Shown: positions 48,031 through 57,883 of the stretch, piece by piece | Position numbering within the stretch: the first letter of the stretch is position 1 | Layout of the letters: each line of letters opens with the position of its first letter | Origin: Gammaproteobacteria bacterium | GTDB taxonomy: Bacteria; Pseudomonadota; Gammaproteobacteria; Steroidobacterales; Steroidobacteraceae | Direction: 5' to 3' | Assembly: GCA_016882265.1 (NCBI GenBank) | Contig: VGVB01000004.1 | Location: forward strand, 33,708-97,707 | Length of the DNA: 64,000 nt | Program-made: the position numbers and the translations under genes | Notes under the pieces: generated by a model | The model's database searches: none | Told to the model about the DNA's origin: nothing | What the model saw: only the letters and a program-made list of their open reading frames with translations

Positions 48031-49800
48031 TCAGCGTGGCGACCCGCCGGCCGGATGCCGCAGCTGCGCGGTTTCCGCAGCATCGACGGCCAACGTATCC
48101 GGATCGATGCTGACCCCATAGTCGAGGCGGGCCCGTTCTACCGAGACCAGGCCATCCAGCACGTCGTCGCGTACGCTTTCCACCGGCCGTCGCCGCGGGT
48201 CGCCGTAGCCACCGCCACCGCTCTGATAGATTTCGAAGATGTCGCCGGCAGCGAGGCTGTAGAAACTCTCGGTATCGACGTCGATGATCTGGTCTCCCTT
48301 GCGCAGGTATAGCTCATGCGGCGGTGCAGCCTTGCCACCGGCGAGCCCGAACGGCGCGGTCTCCGGGCGGTTGCCGCCACCGAAATTGGCGGCGGCGATG
48401 TTGTCGGCATCGACCCGCCAGCGATAGATCGTGCCCATGCCGCCGCGCCATTGGCCGGCTCCGGCGCTGTCCGGGCGGAACTCGTACTGCAGCACCGTGT
48501 AGGGCGTGACCAGCTCGTGCAGTTCGGGATCCGGTGACCGCAGCCCGCCGGCACAGATCACGGTACCGAGGTGATCCCAGCCATCGAAACCGTACGCCGC
48601 ACCGGCCCCGCCCTTGCTCATGAAGTGAATGTCCCCGAAGAACCGGCCGGTGCGTGGGTTGAACCCCATCGTGGCTGGCGCGCACCAGCGCGCCCAGCAG
48701 GCATCCACCTGTTCTGGCACGGCCTCCGCGAGCGCCAGCCACACCGCCTCGATGATGGCCTGTGCCGCCGCGATCGTGCAGCCGGTGACCGGCGCCGGTT
48801 CATTGGCGTTGACGATGCTGCCGGGCGGAGCGAGCACGCGCAGCGCGCGCAGCGAGCCTTCATTACAGCGCACTCCGGAACCGACCGACATGAATAAAGC
48901 GAGAAACGCCGACGAGGCAGTGTTCGGCAACGTGCTGTTGACGTAGCCGACCGCCTGCGGGTCGCTGGCCGAGAAATCGAAGGTGATGGCCTCGTCCTCG
49001 ATCCGCAGAGTCACGCGCACGGTAATCATCTGGTCCTTGTTGATGCCGTCATGGTCGATGCAGCGCGCACCACTGAATTCACCGTTCGGCAGACCGCGGA
49101 TCACCGCCCGCATCTGCCGTTCAGCCGCCGCAAAGATCTGGCCGATCGCGGCCTGCAGCAGCTGCGGACCGTACTTGCCGAGCAGTGCCTGCAGGTTGCG
49201 CTCGCCGATGGTGACAGCGCCGACCTGGCAGTGCAGGTCGCCCTCGACGAGGAACGGCAGGTGCACGTTCAGCAGTATGGTATCGAGCAACGCCCGGTTC
49301 AGCTGCCCGGCAGCGTACAGTTTCGCCGGCGGGATGCGGATGCACTCTTCCCAGATGCTGCGCGCACCGGGGTTGTAGCCGGCTACGCCGCTGCCGCCGA
49401 CGTCGGCGTGGTGACCCTTGGAGACGGACCAGAACTCGATCTGCCCCTGCCAGAACACTGGTTTGGCAATCGTGATGTCCGGTGGGTGGTTGTTGCCGCG
49501 GTAGGGATCGTTGAGGATGAACACGTCGCCTTCACGGATGTCATCGGCAAAAGTGGCGGCAATGCTGCGAATCGCGTAGGGCAGCGCTCCCATCAGCACC
49601 GGGATATACGCCGTCTGCGCCACCAGCCGCAGGTCGCGGTCGAAGATGCCGGTGACGAAGTCGCGGGCCTCGGAGAAGATCGGCGACCGGGAGGTACGCA
49701 GCATCGTCAGGCCGATCTCCCGGCAGATGGCGTCCAGTCGATTGTCGATGACCGAGACGCGGATCGGGTCAATCGTCGCTATTGTGCTGGCAGCGTTCAT
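48031..49800 (-). CDS. Hydantoinase B/oxoprolinase family protein
   Basis: EIGLTMLRTSRSPIFSEARDFVTGIFD, DVFILNDPYRGNNHPPDITIAKPVF, AGQWRGGMGTIYRW, GGGGYGDPRRRP. Confidence 0.93.
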   Translation of the reverse strand: MNAASTIATIDPIRVSVIDNRLDAICREIGLTMLRTSRSPIFSEARDFVTGIFDRDLRLVAQTAYIPVLMGALPYAIRSIAATFADDIREGDVFILNDPYRGNNHPPDITIAKPVFWQGQIEFWSVSKGHHADVGGSGVAGYNPGARSIWEECIRIPPAKLYAAGQLNRALLDTILLNVHLPFLVEGDLHCQVGAVTIGERNLQALLGKYGPQLLQAAIGQIFAAAERQMRAVIRGLPNGEFSGARCIDHDGINKDQMITVRVTLRIEDEAITFDFSASDPQAVGYVNSTLPNTASSAFLALFMSVGSGVRCNEGSLRALRVLAPPGSIVNANEPAPVTGCTIAAAQAIIEAVWLALAEAVPEQVDACWARWCAPATMGFNPRTGRFFGDIHFMSKGGAGAAYGFDGWDHLGTVICAGGLRSPDPELHELVTPYTVLQYEFRPDSAGAGQWRGGMGTIYRWRVDADNIAAANFGGGNRPETAPFGLAGGKAAPPHELYLRKGDQIIDVDTESFYSLAAGDIFEIYQSGGGGYGDPRRRPVESVRDDVLDGLVSVERARLDYGVSIDPDTLAVDAAETAQLRHPAGGSPR

Positions 49801-49811
49801 GCGCGCGCTCC

Positions 49812-51905
49812 TCAACGCAGCGCCCGGCACAGCTCGTCGGGATTCCGGCCGCGCGGGTACATCAGGTAGTTCCGGAACTCATCGCAGAGCAGTTCGAAGT
49901 CCGGCGGCACGACGACGGTGGTCGTCGGCTGCACGACGATCGCCGGGCCCGCCACGTGGTGCCCCGGAACCAGGGCCAGACCATCGTAGACCGGCGCCTC
50001 GACGAAGCCGCCGTCGAACCACGCGCGGCGGTTACCGCGGCGGGCGGCACTGGCGTCGGCCGGGCCAAGTGCGTACCGCTCCTGATGCGGCTGGTCGACG
50101 CGGCCGATCCCGGTGAGGCGCAGGTTGATCAGCTCGACCGGCGCGCCGCTCATTGAGTAGCCATACAACGCATCATGGCGCTGGTGGAAAGCCGCCGCCA
50201 TCTGCGCCAGCGTCGCGCTGTCAACCTCGCCATCACCGGGTACGCTGACCTCGACCTCATTGAACTGTCCGACGTAACGCAGATCGGCGCTGCGGCGCAG
50301 TTCGATCCGCGCCGGTGGCACGCGCTCGGTCAGCAGCGTCGTGCGCGCCTCGGCCGCCATCTCCCGGTACAGCGCTGCGACTTCGCCAAGGTCGATGCGG
50401 TCGAACTCGCGGGCGCAGGTCCGGACGTAGTCATGCTTCAGGTCCGAGATCAGCATGCCGGCGGCACAGAATACCGACGACGCCCGCGGAATCAGGATCA
50501 GCGGTATGCCCAGCTCGCGGGCAATCGGTGCTGCATGGATCGGGCCGGCGCCGCCGGCGACCACCAGGACGAACTCGCGCGGATCGTAGCCGCGCTGGAC
50601 GCTGACCACGCCGAGCGCGGCGGCCATCTTGTTGTTGATGATCTCGTAGACACCGGCTGCGGCGCTGACGACATCCATGCCGAGCGGGCCGGCGATCCGT
50701 TCCTGGATGACGCGCGCGGCGGCGGCGGCGTCGAAATCGAGTTCGCCCTGCTCGAACAGAGCCGGGTCGAGGTAGCCGAGAATGTACTGGGCGTCGGTCA
50801 CCGTGGGCTGTGTGCCGCCGCGGCCATAGCAGGCGGGACCGGGTTCGGCACCGGCGCTCTTGGGCCCGACGTCGAGCATTCCGCCGCTGTCGATCCAGGC
50901 GATGGAGCCACCGCCGGCGCCGATACTGTGGATATCGAGGATGGGGGTGGCGATCCGGTGCCCGCCCAGCCCGCCTTCAGTGGTGACCGCGGGCTCAGCG
51001 TCCCGGATCAAGGCCACGTCGAACGACGTGCCACCCATGTCGATCGTGATCAGGTTGCGAAAGCCGTGCGTACCGCCGTAGAAAATACCGGCCATCGGTG
51101 CACCGGCCGGTCCGGACAGCAGTGTATTCGAAGCAAAGCGCTCGGCCAGCTGCGGCGACATCACCCCACCGTTGGACTGCATGATCAGCAGCGCGCCGCT
51201 GTAGCGACGGCGCTCCAGCTCCTCCTGCAGGCGCCGCAGGTAACGAGTCAGCACGGGACCGACATAGGCATTGAGCGCAGTCGTACTGTGGCGTTCGTAG
51301 ACGCGGATCTGCGGCAGAATTTCCGTGGACAGGGACACGTAGATACCGGGAAGTTCCTGCTCGAGGATTTCGCGGATGCGCGTCTCGTGGGCGGGATTGC
51401 GGAACGACCAGAGCAACGATACGGCGACCGCCTCGACCTGCTGCTCCCGGAAGAAGGTAGCAGCGGCCCGCACGTCCGCCTCATTGAGCGGCACCAGTAC
51501 CTCGCCGCTGGCCAGGACCCGCTCCCCGACGACTCGGATCCGGCGGCGTGGCACCAGCGGCAGCGGCGGCGCGTACCGGTCGAATTGCCGGTCTTTCAGG
51601 CCGCGCCGCATGTTGAGCAGATCGCGGAAACCATTGGTGGTAATGAAGCCGGTAACGGCGCCATCGCCGGTCAGTGCCGCGTTGGTGGTGATGGTCGTGC
51701 CGTGCACCACGGTGTCGACCTGGCCGAGAAGCTCATCGAGTGACAGCCCACGATGTCGGGCGGCCTTGTCGAGACCGCGGAAGAAACCGAGAGAAGGATC
51801 CCGCGGGGTGGTAGACGTCTTGTAGATCTGCGCATTGCCCTGGTCGTCCACTACCAGGAAGTCCGTGAACGTCCCGCCGACATCGACGCCGACGCGCAAT
51901 CCCAT
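49812..51905 (-). CDS. Hydantoinase/oxoprolinase family protein (subunit A)
   Basis: RVGVDVGGTFTDFLVVDDQG, VVHGTTITTNAAL, ITIDMGGTSFDVALI, GAGGGSIAWID, GPGPACYGRGG-like. Confidence 0.94.
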   Translation of the reverse strand: MGLRVGVDVGGTFTDFLVVDDQGNAQIYKTSTTPRDPSLGFFRGLDKAARHRGLSLDELLGQVDTVVHGTTITTNAALTGDGAVTGFITTNGFRDLLNMRRGLKDRQFDRYAPPLPLVPRRRIRVVGERVLASGEVLVPLNEADVRAAATFFREQQVEAVAVSLLWSFRNPAHETRIREILEQELPGIYVSLSTEILPQIRVYERHSTTALNAYVGPVLTRYLRRLQEELERRRYSGALLIMQSNGGVMSPQLAERFASNTLLSGPAGAPMAGIFYGGTHGFRNLITIDMGGTSFDVALIRDAEPAVTTEGGLGGHRIATPILDIHSIGAGGGSIAWIDSGGMLDVGPKSAGAEPGPACYGRGGTQPTVTDAQYILGYLDPALFEQGELDFDAAAAARVIQERIAGPLGMDVVSAAAGVYEIINNKMAAALGVVSVQRGYDPREFVLVVAGGAGPIHAAPIARELGIPLILIPRASSVFCAAGMLISDLKHDYVRTCAREFDRIDLGEVAALYREMAAEARTTLLTERVPPARIELRRSADLRYVGQFNEVEVSVPGDGEVDSATLAQMAAAFHQRHDALYGYSMSGAPVELINLRLTGIGRVDQPHQERYALGPADASAARRGNRRAWFDGGFVEAPVYDGLALVPGHHVAGPAIVVQPTTTVVVPPDFELLCDEFRNYLMYPRGRNPDELCRALR

Positions 51906-52041
51906 GGAACCACTCCTTCGGCCGGCCGAGCAAAACCGGGCTCACTGTGCCGCTGCGCCGATTATATATGCAATATCGATGGATTGTGTAGTGATTGTCG
52001 TGGGTGGCCGGGTCTGCGCCGGTCCGCTATCATCGGCACCC

Positions 52042-52725
52042 ATGATCAGGATCAGCTCCGCAGGCGGCGACCGCCGTGGCACGGCCGAGCACAAGGCGGA
52101 AGCCGCCTCGCCGACGGCGGCGCGGCGCCGTCGCGGGCCGGTGCCGGCCCGCGACGCGGAGCGCCGCGAGCAACTGTTCGAGGAGGCACATTATCGCGGC
52201 TGGCATCTGGCCCGGACGCCACACGAGGCTGCGACTACCGACCTGGAATGGAGCATTCTGCGTTTCGACCAGGCGTTTGAGCGGTGGATCCGGCAGCTCG
52301 GCCTGGTGGTCGGCATGGGTGATCTCAGTTATACGGAGCTGGTCGTGCTGCACGTGATTCGCATGCAGGACCGTCCCAAGACCGCCGCGCAGATCGCCCG
52401 CCAGCTCAACCGGGACGACATCGCCAACGTGCAGTATTGCCTGCGCAAGTTGGTCAAGATGGGCCTGTGTCGCAAGGCCGGCGAACACTCCGCCAAGACG
52501 CTGGCCTTCCAGGTGACCGCGCGCTGCCGGCTGCTGACCGATGACTACGCGGAACTGCGCCGCCGGATCCTGACCGAGCAGACCAAGATCATCGAGGACG
52601 TGGACCAGAAGCTGCGCGACGCGACCAAGCTGATCAACCTGCTGACTGGGTTCTACGACGAGGCCGCACGCATTTCGGCGGCCTACAGCCTGTTGTCGAC
52701 GACCGGTGACGACGAACGCAGCTAG
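52042..52725 (+). CDS. Winged-helix (MarR-like) transcriptional regulator
   Basis: GDLSYTELVVLHVIRMQDRPKTAAQIARQLNRDDIANVQYCLRKLVKMGLCRKAGEHSAKTLAFQVTARC. Confidence 0.75.
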   Translation: MIRISSAGGDRRGTAEHKAEAASPTAARRRRGPVPARDAERREQLFEEAHYRGWHLARTPHEAATTDLEWSILRFDQAFERWIRQLGLVVGMGDLSYTELVVLHVIRMQDRPKTAAQIARQLNRDDIANVQYCLRKLVKMGLCRKAGEHSAKTLAFQVTARCRLLTDDYAELRRRILTEQTKIIEDVDQKLRDATKLINLLTGFYDEAARISAAYSLLSTTGDDERS

Positions 52726-54041
52726 CCCGGATTTCTCACAGCCCGGCTGATCCCGCTGGCAGATGAGGTTCGCGTGAAGTGCTGTGGTGCCGGGCCGGTG
52801 ATGGTGGCCCGATGGCCTGCAGGAGGCTGTTTTCGACGACAGTGCTGCGCCGCTGCGCCCGAGAGCGGATCGGTGATTGCGGGATTGGTGTTCTGGTTCG
52901 TGGGTGCGGCTGCAGCGGGCCGCGCCGCTCAGGGCATGCCAGGCGGAGATGAACTCGCTCTGGTTGGGACAGGCTGAGCTCATGGCCAGCTTCACGCGCC
53001 GCCGCCGGCTCCAGCTCTTGCGGGTCTGGTAGGTGAACTCGCGGAAGCGGCGCGCGGGCCTGCCCGACCTGGCCGCCTCGAGTGCGGCAGCGCGCAACTG
53101 CTGGCCGAGGGCGCGGGTGAGCCGGGCGTTGCGGGCCAGCCCGAACAGGTAATCCACAGCGTTTTCCTCGCACCAGCGCATCAGCGGCTCGCGGCAGAAC
53201 CCCGAGTCGGCCCGCAGGAGGATCTGCACGGTGGGCCAACGCGCGCGGATCTGCGCCACGATCCTGGCCACTTCTTCCTGCGCCCCGGCCGCCCCGTCGA
53301 TGTTGGCAGGCCGGAGCCTGGAGAGCAGCAGGTGCTCGCCGCAGAAGATGTACAGCGGCAGGTAGCAGTAGTGGTTGTAGTAACCGTGGAAGAAGCGCCC
53401 TTCCTGATTGCCGTGCAGCGGGTCGTCGGTCGCATCCGGGTCCAGCACGATCTGCCCGGGGGCCCGGTGGTGGGCATCCAGAAACAGGTCCACCCACAGC
53501 CGATCCAGTGCCTGGGGCTCCGGGACGATCTAGTGATACCGATCCACCCCGCTGGCCGCATGCAGCTCCAGGCGGTTGAGCGTGCTCTTGCCCGCCAGCG
53601 GCGCACAATCCGCGCGCCGGGCCTCCAGCTTGCCGAGCAGTGCGCCCATCACCGGGTCGTGCCGCAGCTGCTCGTGATCGTTCAGGTCCTCATAGCCAGG
53701 GGCCAGGCCGAAGACCCGCTGGCCGAGCAGGGTCCGCACCGAGTGCTCGATCAACTCCGCTCGCCGCCGATCCTCAAAGCAGGCAGACAGCCGATCGATC
53801 AGGCCAATCGCATCATCGGCCTTGCCCAGCAGCAGCGCCCCGGCATCCGAGCTGACTGCTCCGCCATCAAAGGCGGCCACCACCCGCCGCCGCCCCACGA
53901 CTGCAAACTCCAGCTGTTCCGCAGTACACTGTGCGCGCAGCGGACCTCCCGGTGAGTGAGTGTGAAAATGCCTTGTCGCAAAGCTATTTTCGCTCATTCA
54001 CCGGGCCGATGCGCCCACGACGTGTGAGAAATCCGGGCTAG
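52722..54041. mobile_element. IS1380-family-like element, internally deleted, with perfect terminal inverted repeats
   Basis: CTAGCCCGGATTTCTCACA at 52722-52740 is the exact reverse complement of 54023-54041; CTAG at each edge is compatible with a target-site duplication. Confidence 0.82.
52862..53997 (-). pseudogene. IS1380-like transposase remnant with an in-frame TAG and an internal deletion
   Basis: MSENSFATRHFHTHSPGGPLRAQCTAEQLEFAVVGRRRVVAAFDGGAVSSDAGALLLGKAD...GVDRYH*(TAG)IVPEPQALDRLWVDLFLDAHHR...KSWSRRRRVKLAMSSACPNQSEF; lacks the segment normally between KSWS-R and the C-terminal SACP tail. The C-terminal boundary is approximate. Confidence 0.75.
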
Positions 54042-54062
54042 CCTTGCGGCGCCGCCCACGCT

Positions 54063-55106
54063 TCAGACGTGCGGCATCACTTCCTCGGCGAACCGGACCA
54101 GATTGCGGCGGGACCCTTCCTCGTCCTGGGAAGTGACGAAGATCGAGATCTCGTTGATCCCGGCCGCGCGCAGCTCCCGGCCCTTGTCGATGCAGTCCTG
54201 CGGCGTGCCGGCGATGCAGCATTTCATCGCCACCTCGTCGGGGATGAGCTCCCGGTGCCGCGCCGTCAGGTCGAGGTGCTGATAGAACTGATACGAGTCA
54301 GTGACGCGGCGCACGACGTCCGCGTGGGCAATGCCGAGCGTGTCCGGCAACCATGGCTTGCGCGCGATGTTGCGCGCCGCGGTTGGCCGCACCTGGTCGA
54401 GAGCCCTGGTACGGTCATCGTCGATGGCCGCGTCGATCGCGGCGATGAAGCGCAGTGCCGCCGGATCACGTCCGGCGCTCAGCGCCCCCGCAGTCGCAGC
54501 AGCTACCGTGGCGCGCGCCCCTTCCGCATTGCCGCCCATGTGGCCATCGACGATCACGCCATCGCACAATTCCCCGGCGACCCGTGCGGACTTCGGGCTC
54601 ATGCAGGCAAGTTGGACCGGCAGCGCGCCCCAGCGGTCCGCACCGACCAGCCGCACCCGGGTCTCGCGCGCCCAGGTGGTGGCCCGCACCTCGCCGCCCC
54701 AGGGCAGGGCGTCGACTTCGTCGCCGCGCAGCAGCGCTTGTATGAAGATGGTGCGTTCGCGCAACGTCTGCAGCGAGGTCGGCGACAAGCCGGCGGTCCG
54801 GACGGCTGAGTCCCCGGCCCCCAGGCCGAGCACGGCGCGCCCGCCGGACAGGGCGTTGAGCGTCATTGCCGCATTGGCGGTCACGGCCGGGTGCCGGGTG
54901 GCCGTATTAGTGACGCCGGTGCCGAGACGGACCCGGTGCGTGGCTGCGGCACAGGCAGCGAGGCACACCCAGACATCGTTCCAGATCATCTGCGAATCGC
55001 CGATATAGACCGTTTCGAAATCGCAGTCCTCGGCCTGCCGCGCGAGCCGCACGACCGGAGCGACGTCAGAGCCGGAATGCGGCCAGATCATGCAGCTGAA
55101 CTTCAT
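54063..55106 (-). CDS. LLM-class flavin-dependent oxidoreductase
   Basis: MKFSCMIWPHSGSDVAPVVRLARQAEDCDFETVYIGDSQ, RVRLGTGVTNTATRHPAVTANAAMTLNALSGGRAVLGLGAGDS. Confidence 0.88.
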   Translation of the reverse strand: MKFSCMIWPHSGSDVAPVVRLARQAEDCDFETVYIGDSQMIWNDVWVCLAACAAATHRVRLGTGVTNTATRHPAVTANAAMTLNALSGGRAVLGLGAGDSAVRTAGLSPTSLQTLRERTIFIQALLRGDEVDALPWGGEVRATTWARETRVRLVGADRWGALPVQLACMSPKSARVAGELCDGVIVDGHMGGNAEGARATVAAATAGALSAGRDPAALRFIAAIDAAIDDDRTRALDQVRPTAARNIARKPWLPDTLGIAHADVVRRVTDSYQFYQHLDLTARHRELIPDEVAMKCCIAGTPQDCIDKGRELRAAGINEISIFVTSQDEEGSRRNLVRFAEEVMPHV

Positions 55107-55172
55107 ATTCCACCTCGCGGGACCGGCCGTACGGGTCACGGCCTCTCCCACAGTACCACAGCCACGGATGAT

Positions 55173-55197
55173 AAATCAATTGACAGTCTATTGATTT
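55173..55197. promoter_or_regulatory. Palindromic operator candidate overlapping a -35/-10 promoter for the downstream TonB receptor
   Basis: AAATCAAT-N9-ATTGATTT perfect inverted repeat; TTGACA at 55180-55185, then 16 nt, then TATTCT at 55202-55207. Confidence 0.55.
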
Positions 55198-55290
55198 TCG
55201 CTATTCTGCGGCGTTACCATCACGCAAGGGAGCGTGCGTGGGTGGCCAGCAGTGCGCCTGATCGTGGCGCCGATCATGAGGGAGGGGGCA

Positions 55291-57789
55291 ATGGTCAAGG
55301 GTGTTTTCGCAGTACTGCACAATCGAGTCATCGGGCTGCCAGTATCGGAGTTGCGCCGCGCCGCAGCGGCCATACTGCTGCTGCCGATCGGGACGGCTGG
55401 TCCGGCTCTGGCCCAGGAGACCGGCCACGCCGCTGAGCAGCGCACGGTGCTCGAGGAACTGGTCGTTACTGCCCAGAAGCGTGAACAGGACATCCAGGAC
55501 GTTGCCATCGCGATGTCGGTGCTGAGCGGCGAGCAACTGCGCTCCTTCGGCGTGCAGAGCAGCTACGACATTGCCGCGATCACTCCCGGCGTCCACATCG
55601 GCGGCGCGTACGGCGGCCAGAATCAGCTCTACACGATCCGCGGCGTCACCCAGGTGGACTTCAACGACATCGTCGAGGCGCCGGTGGCGGTGTATCTCGA
55701 CGAAGGCTATATCGCGATCGCGCAGGCGCAGAGCTTCGGCCTGTTCGACATCGACCGGGTCGAGGTGCTGAAGGGTCCGCAGGGGACACTGTTTGGCCGC
55801 AACGCGACCGGCGGTCTGGTCCATTTCGTCAGCCGGCAGCCGAGCTTCGACTCGGCGGACGGGTATATCGACGTCGGCTGGGGCCGCTTCGACACGCCGA
55901 CCGACGCCAACCAGTACCGGGTCGAAGCGGCGATTGGTGGGCCGCTCAGCGACACCGTCGCGGCCCGCGCCGCGATCCTGTGGAACCGACAGGATCCGCT
56001 GCTGCAGAACCTCTATCCGCTCGGCGCGGTCGGTGGCGCACCGGGGGCCGGTGCCGGCGCGGACCAGGGCAACGACGACACGGTCGCGGGGCGGCTGACG
56101 CTGCTGTTCCAGCCGAGCGACCGGCTGTCGATGCGCCTTTCTGCCAACGCCGCGCGCAGTCGGCTGACCACCGGTCCGTACCAGTCGAAGCCGACGATCG
56201 CCGTGTTCGAGCAGGTCGGTGCTGGCCTCGAGATCGTCGACACGAGGGACGTAACCCCCGGTGAAAGCCGCGCCTCGATCGGACCCGGCGGCGTGGATCT
56301 CGGCACCGATCTGAACAATGACGCGGTGTTCGGCGGCCCGGGCGAGTTTTACGGCCGGCCGGTGGCGGGCGGCGACTTCTTCGGCTTCGTCACCCCGAGC
56401 GCCGCCAGCAACCTGATCTCGGTGGACTTTGCCTTCGACGACGCCAGCAGCACGGACACGCTCGGACTGAACTGGAAGCTGGACTGGAACATCTCGGATC
56501 ACGTGCGGCTGACCGCGATCACCGACTACAAGGACTACGAGAAACTGTTCCTGATGGACGTGGATGCCGCACCGACCAACCAGTCGGTCAATTACGCCGG
56601 CGTCGACGCCGACAGTCTTACCCAGGAGCTGCGCCTGCAGGGGGGGGCACGGGGACCTGCGTGGGTCGGTGGCCTGTACTACGTGCGGATCGACACGACC
56701 TCGCTGAACGGGCTGAAGTTTCCGAGCGGTAGCGTGGTGCCGGGCGCACCGTTCGATCTCGGCTCCGACGCAACCCTGCGCACCGACTCGTACTCGTTGT
56801 TCGGGCAGTTGGAGCGCGACCTGGGCGAGCACCTGACTCTGCTCTTCGGCGCGCGGGTCATCCGCGAGGAGAAGGACTATCGGTTCACCCAGAGCTTGTA
56901 CTTCACCCAGAACTCGCTGCAAGTGCACCAGGGAGCGCCGCTGCTGATCGGTCCCCGCTACGACCAGTTCGGCGCGCCACAGCCCTTCGTCGACAGCACC
57001 AGCGATACACTGTGGGCAGGCAACGCGCAGGTGAACTGGAAGCCGAACGCTGACCTGCTGTACTACGCCGCGGTCAAGCGCGGCATCAAGGCGGGCAGCT
57101 TCAATGCCCAGCTGGCTGGCGGGATTTCCGTTCCGGACAGCGCGATTCCGTACAGCGAGGAAGTGCTGACCAGCTACGAGGTCGGCTTCAAGTCGACGCT
57201 GGCTGGCGGCCGTGCCCGTTTCAATGGCAACGTCTTCTATTACGACTACAAGGACTACCAGGCGTTCCTGTTCACCGGCGTGAGCGGCGTAGTACTGAAC
57301 GCCGATGCGCGCTACTACGGCGCGGACTTCGACCTGCAGTTCAGTCCAGTATCCGGTCTCGACCTGATCCTCGGCGCGTCGTGGATCGACGCCACGGTCA
57401 AGGACCTGCCGCTCCGGGTCGGCGGGCCGTTGATCCGCGACGTTCAGCCCACCTACACGCCGGAACTGCAGTTCATGGCGATGGCGCGCTACGAGTGGCC
57501 GGCTTTCGGCGGTTACCTGTCGGTGAGCGGGGATGTCAGCTGGTCGGACAGCTTCTACTACAACCTGCGCAACTTCGCCGCGGACCAGTTCGACAGCTAC
57601 TACCTGCTGAACCTGCAGTTCGGCTGGCAGAGCGAGGATGGCGCATGGCAGGCGACACTGGCCGGCAGGAACATGACGGACGAGCGCGCTGGCAATGTCG
57701 GCTTCAGCCTCGCGACGTTGTGCGGCTGCAATGAGGTCGCTTACCGGGCGCCGCGCTGGATCGGCATGACAGTGCGCCGCTCGTTCTGA
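55291..57789 (+). CDS. TonB-dependent receptor
   Basis: RBS GGAGGGGGCA before ATG 55291; LEELVVTAQKREQDIQDVAIAMSVLSGEQL plug; DRVEVLKGPQGTLFGRNATGGLVHFVS; C-terminal RRSF. Confidence 0.94.
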   Translation: MVKGVFAVLHNRVIGLPVSELRRAAAAILLLPIGTAGPALAQETGHAAEQRTVLEELVVTAQKREQDIQDVAIAMSVLSGEQLRSFGVQSSYDIAAITPGVHIGGAYGGQNQLYTIRGVTQVDFNDIVEAPVAVYLDEGYIAIAQAQSFGLFDIDRVEVLKGPQGTLFGRNATGGLVHFVSRQPSFDSADGYIDVGWGRFDTPTDANQYRVEAAIGGPLSDTVAARAAILWNRQDPLLQNLYPLGAVGGAPGAGAGADQGNDDTVAGRLTLLFQPSDRLSMRLSANAARSRLTTGPYQSKPTIAVFEQVGAGLEIVDTRDVTPGESRASIGPGGVDLGTDLNNDAVFGGPGEFYGRPVAGGDFFGFVTPSAASNLISVDFAFDDASSTDTLGLNWKLDWNISDHVRLTAITDYKDYEKLFLMDVDAAPTNQSVNYAGVDADSLTQELRLQGGARGPAWVGGLYYVRIDTTSLNGLKFPSGSVVPGAPFDLGSDATLRTDSYSLFGQLERDLGEHLTLLFGARVIREEKDYRFTQSLYFTQNSLQVHQGAPLLIGPRYDQFGAPQPFVDSTSDTLWAGNAQVNWKPNADLLYYAAVKRGIKAGSFNAQLAGGISVPDSAIPYSEEVLTSYEVGFKSTLAGGRARFNGNVFYYDYKDYQAFLFTGVSGVVLNADARYYGADFDLQFSPVSGLDLILGASWIDATVKDLPLRVGGPLIRDVQPTYTPELQFMAMARYEWPAFGGYLSVSGDVSWSDSFYYNLRNFAADQFDSYYLLNLQFGWQSEDGAWQATLAGRNMTDERAGNVGFSLATLCGCNEVAYRAPRWIGMTVRRSF

Positions 57790-57883
57790 CCGGCGCCTGC
57801 CAGCATTCCGCGTGGCCATCCGGCCCACTCCGCCGGGAGGCGGGGCGCCAGGGAGCTGAAAGCCGCTGGACGGGGAGGACGAG

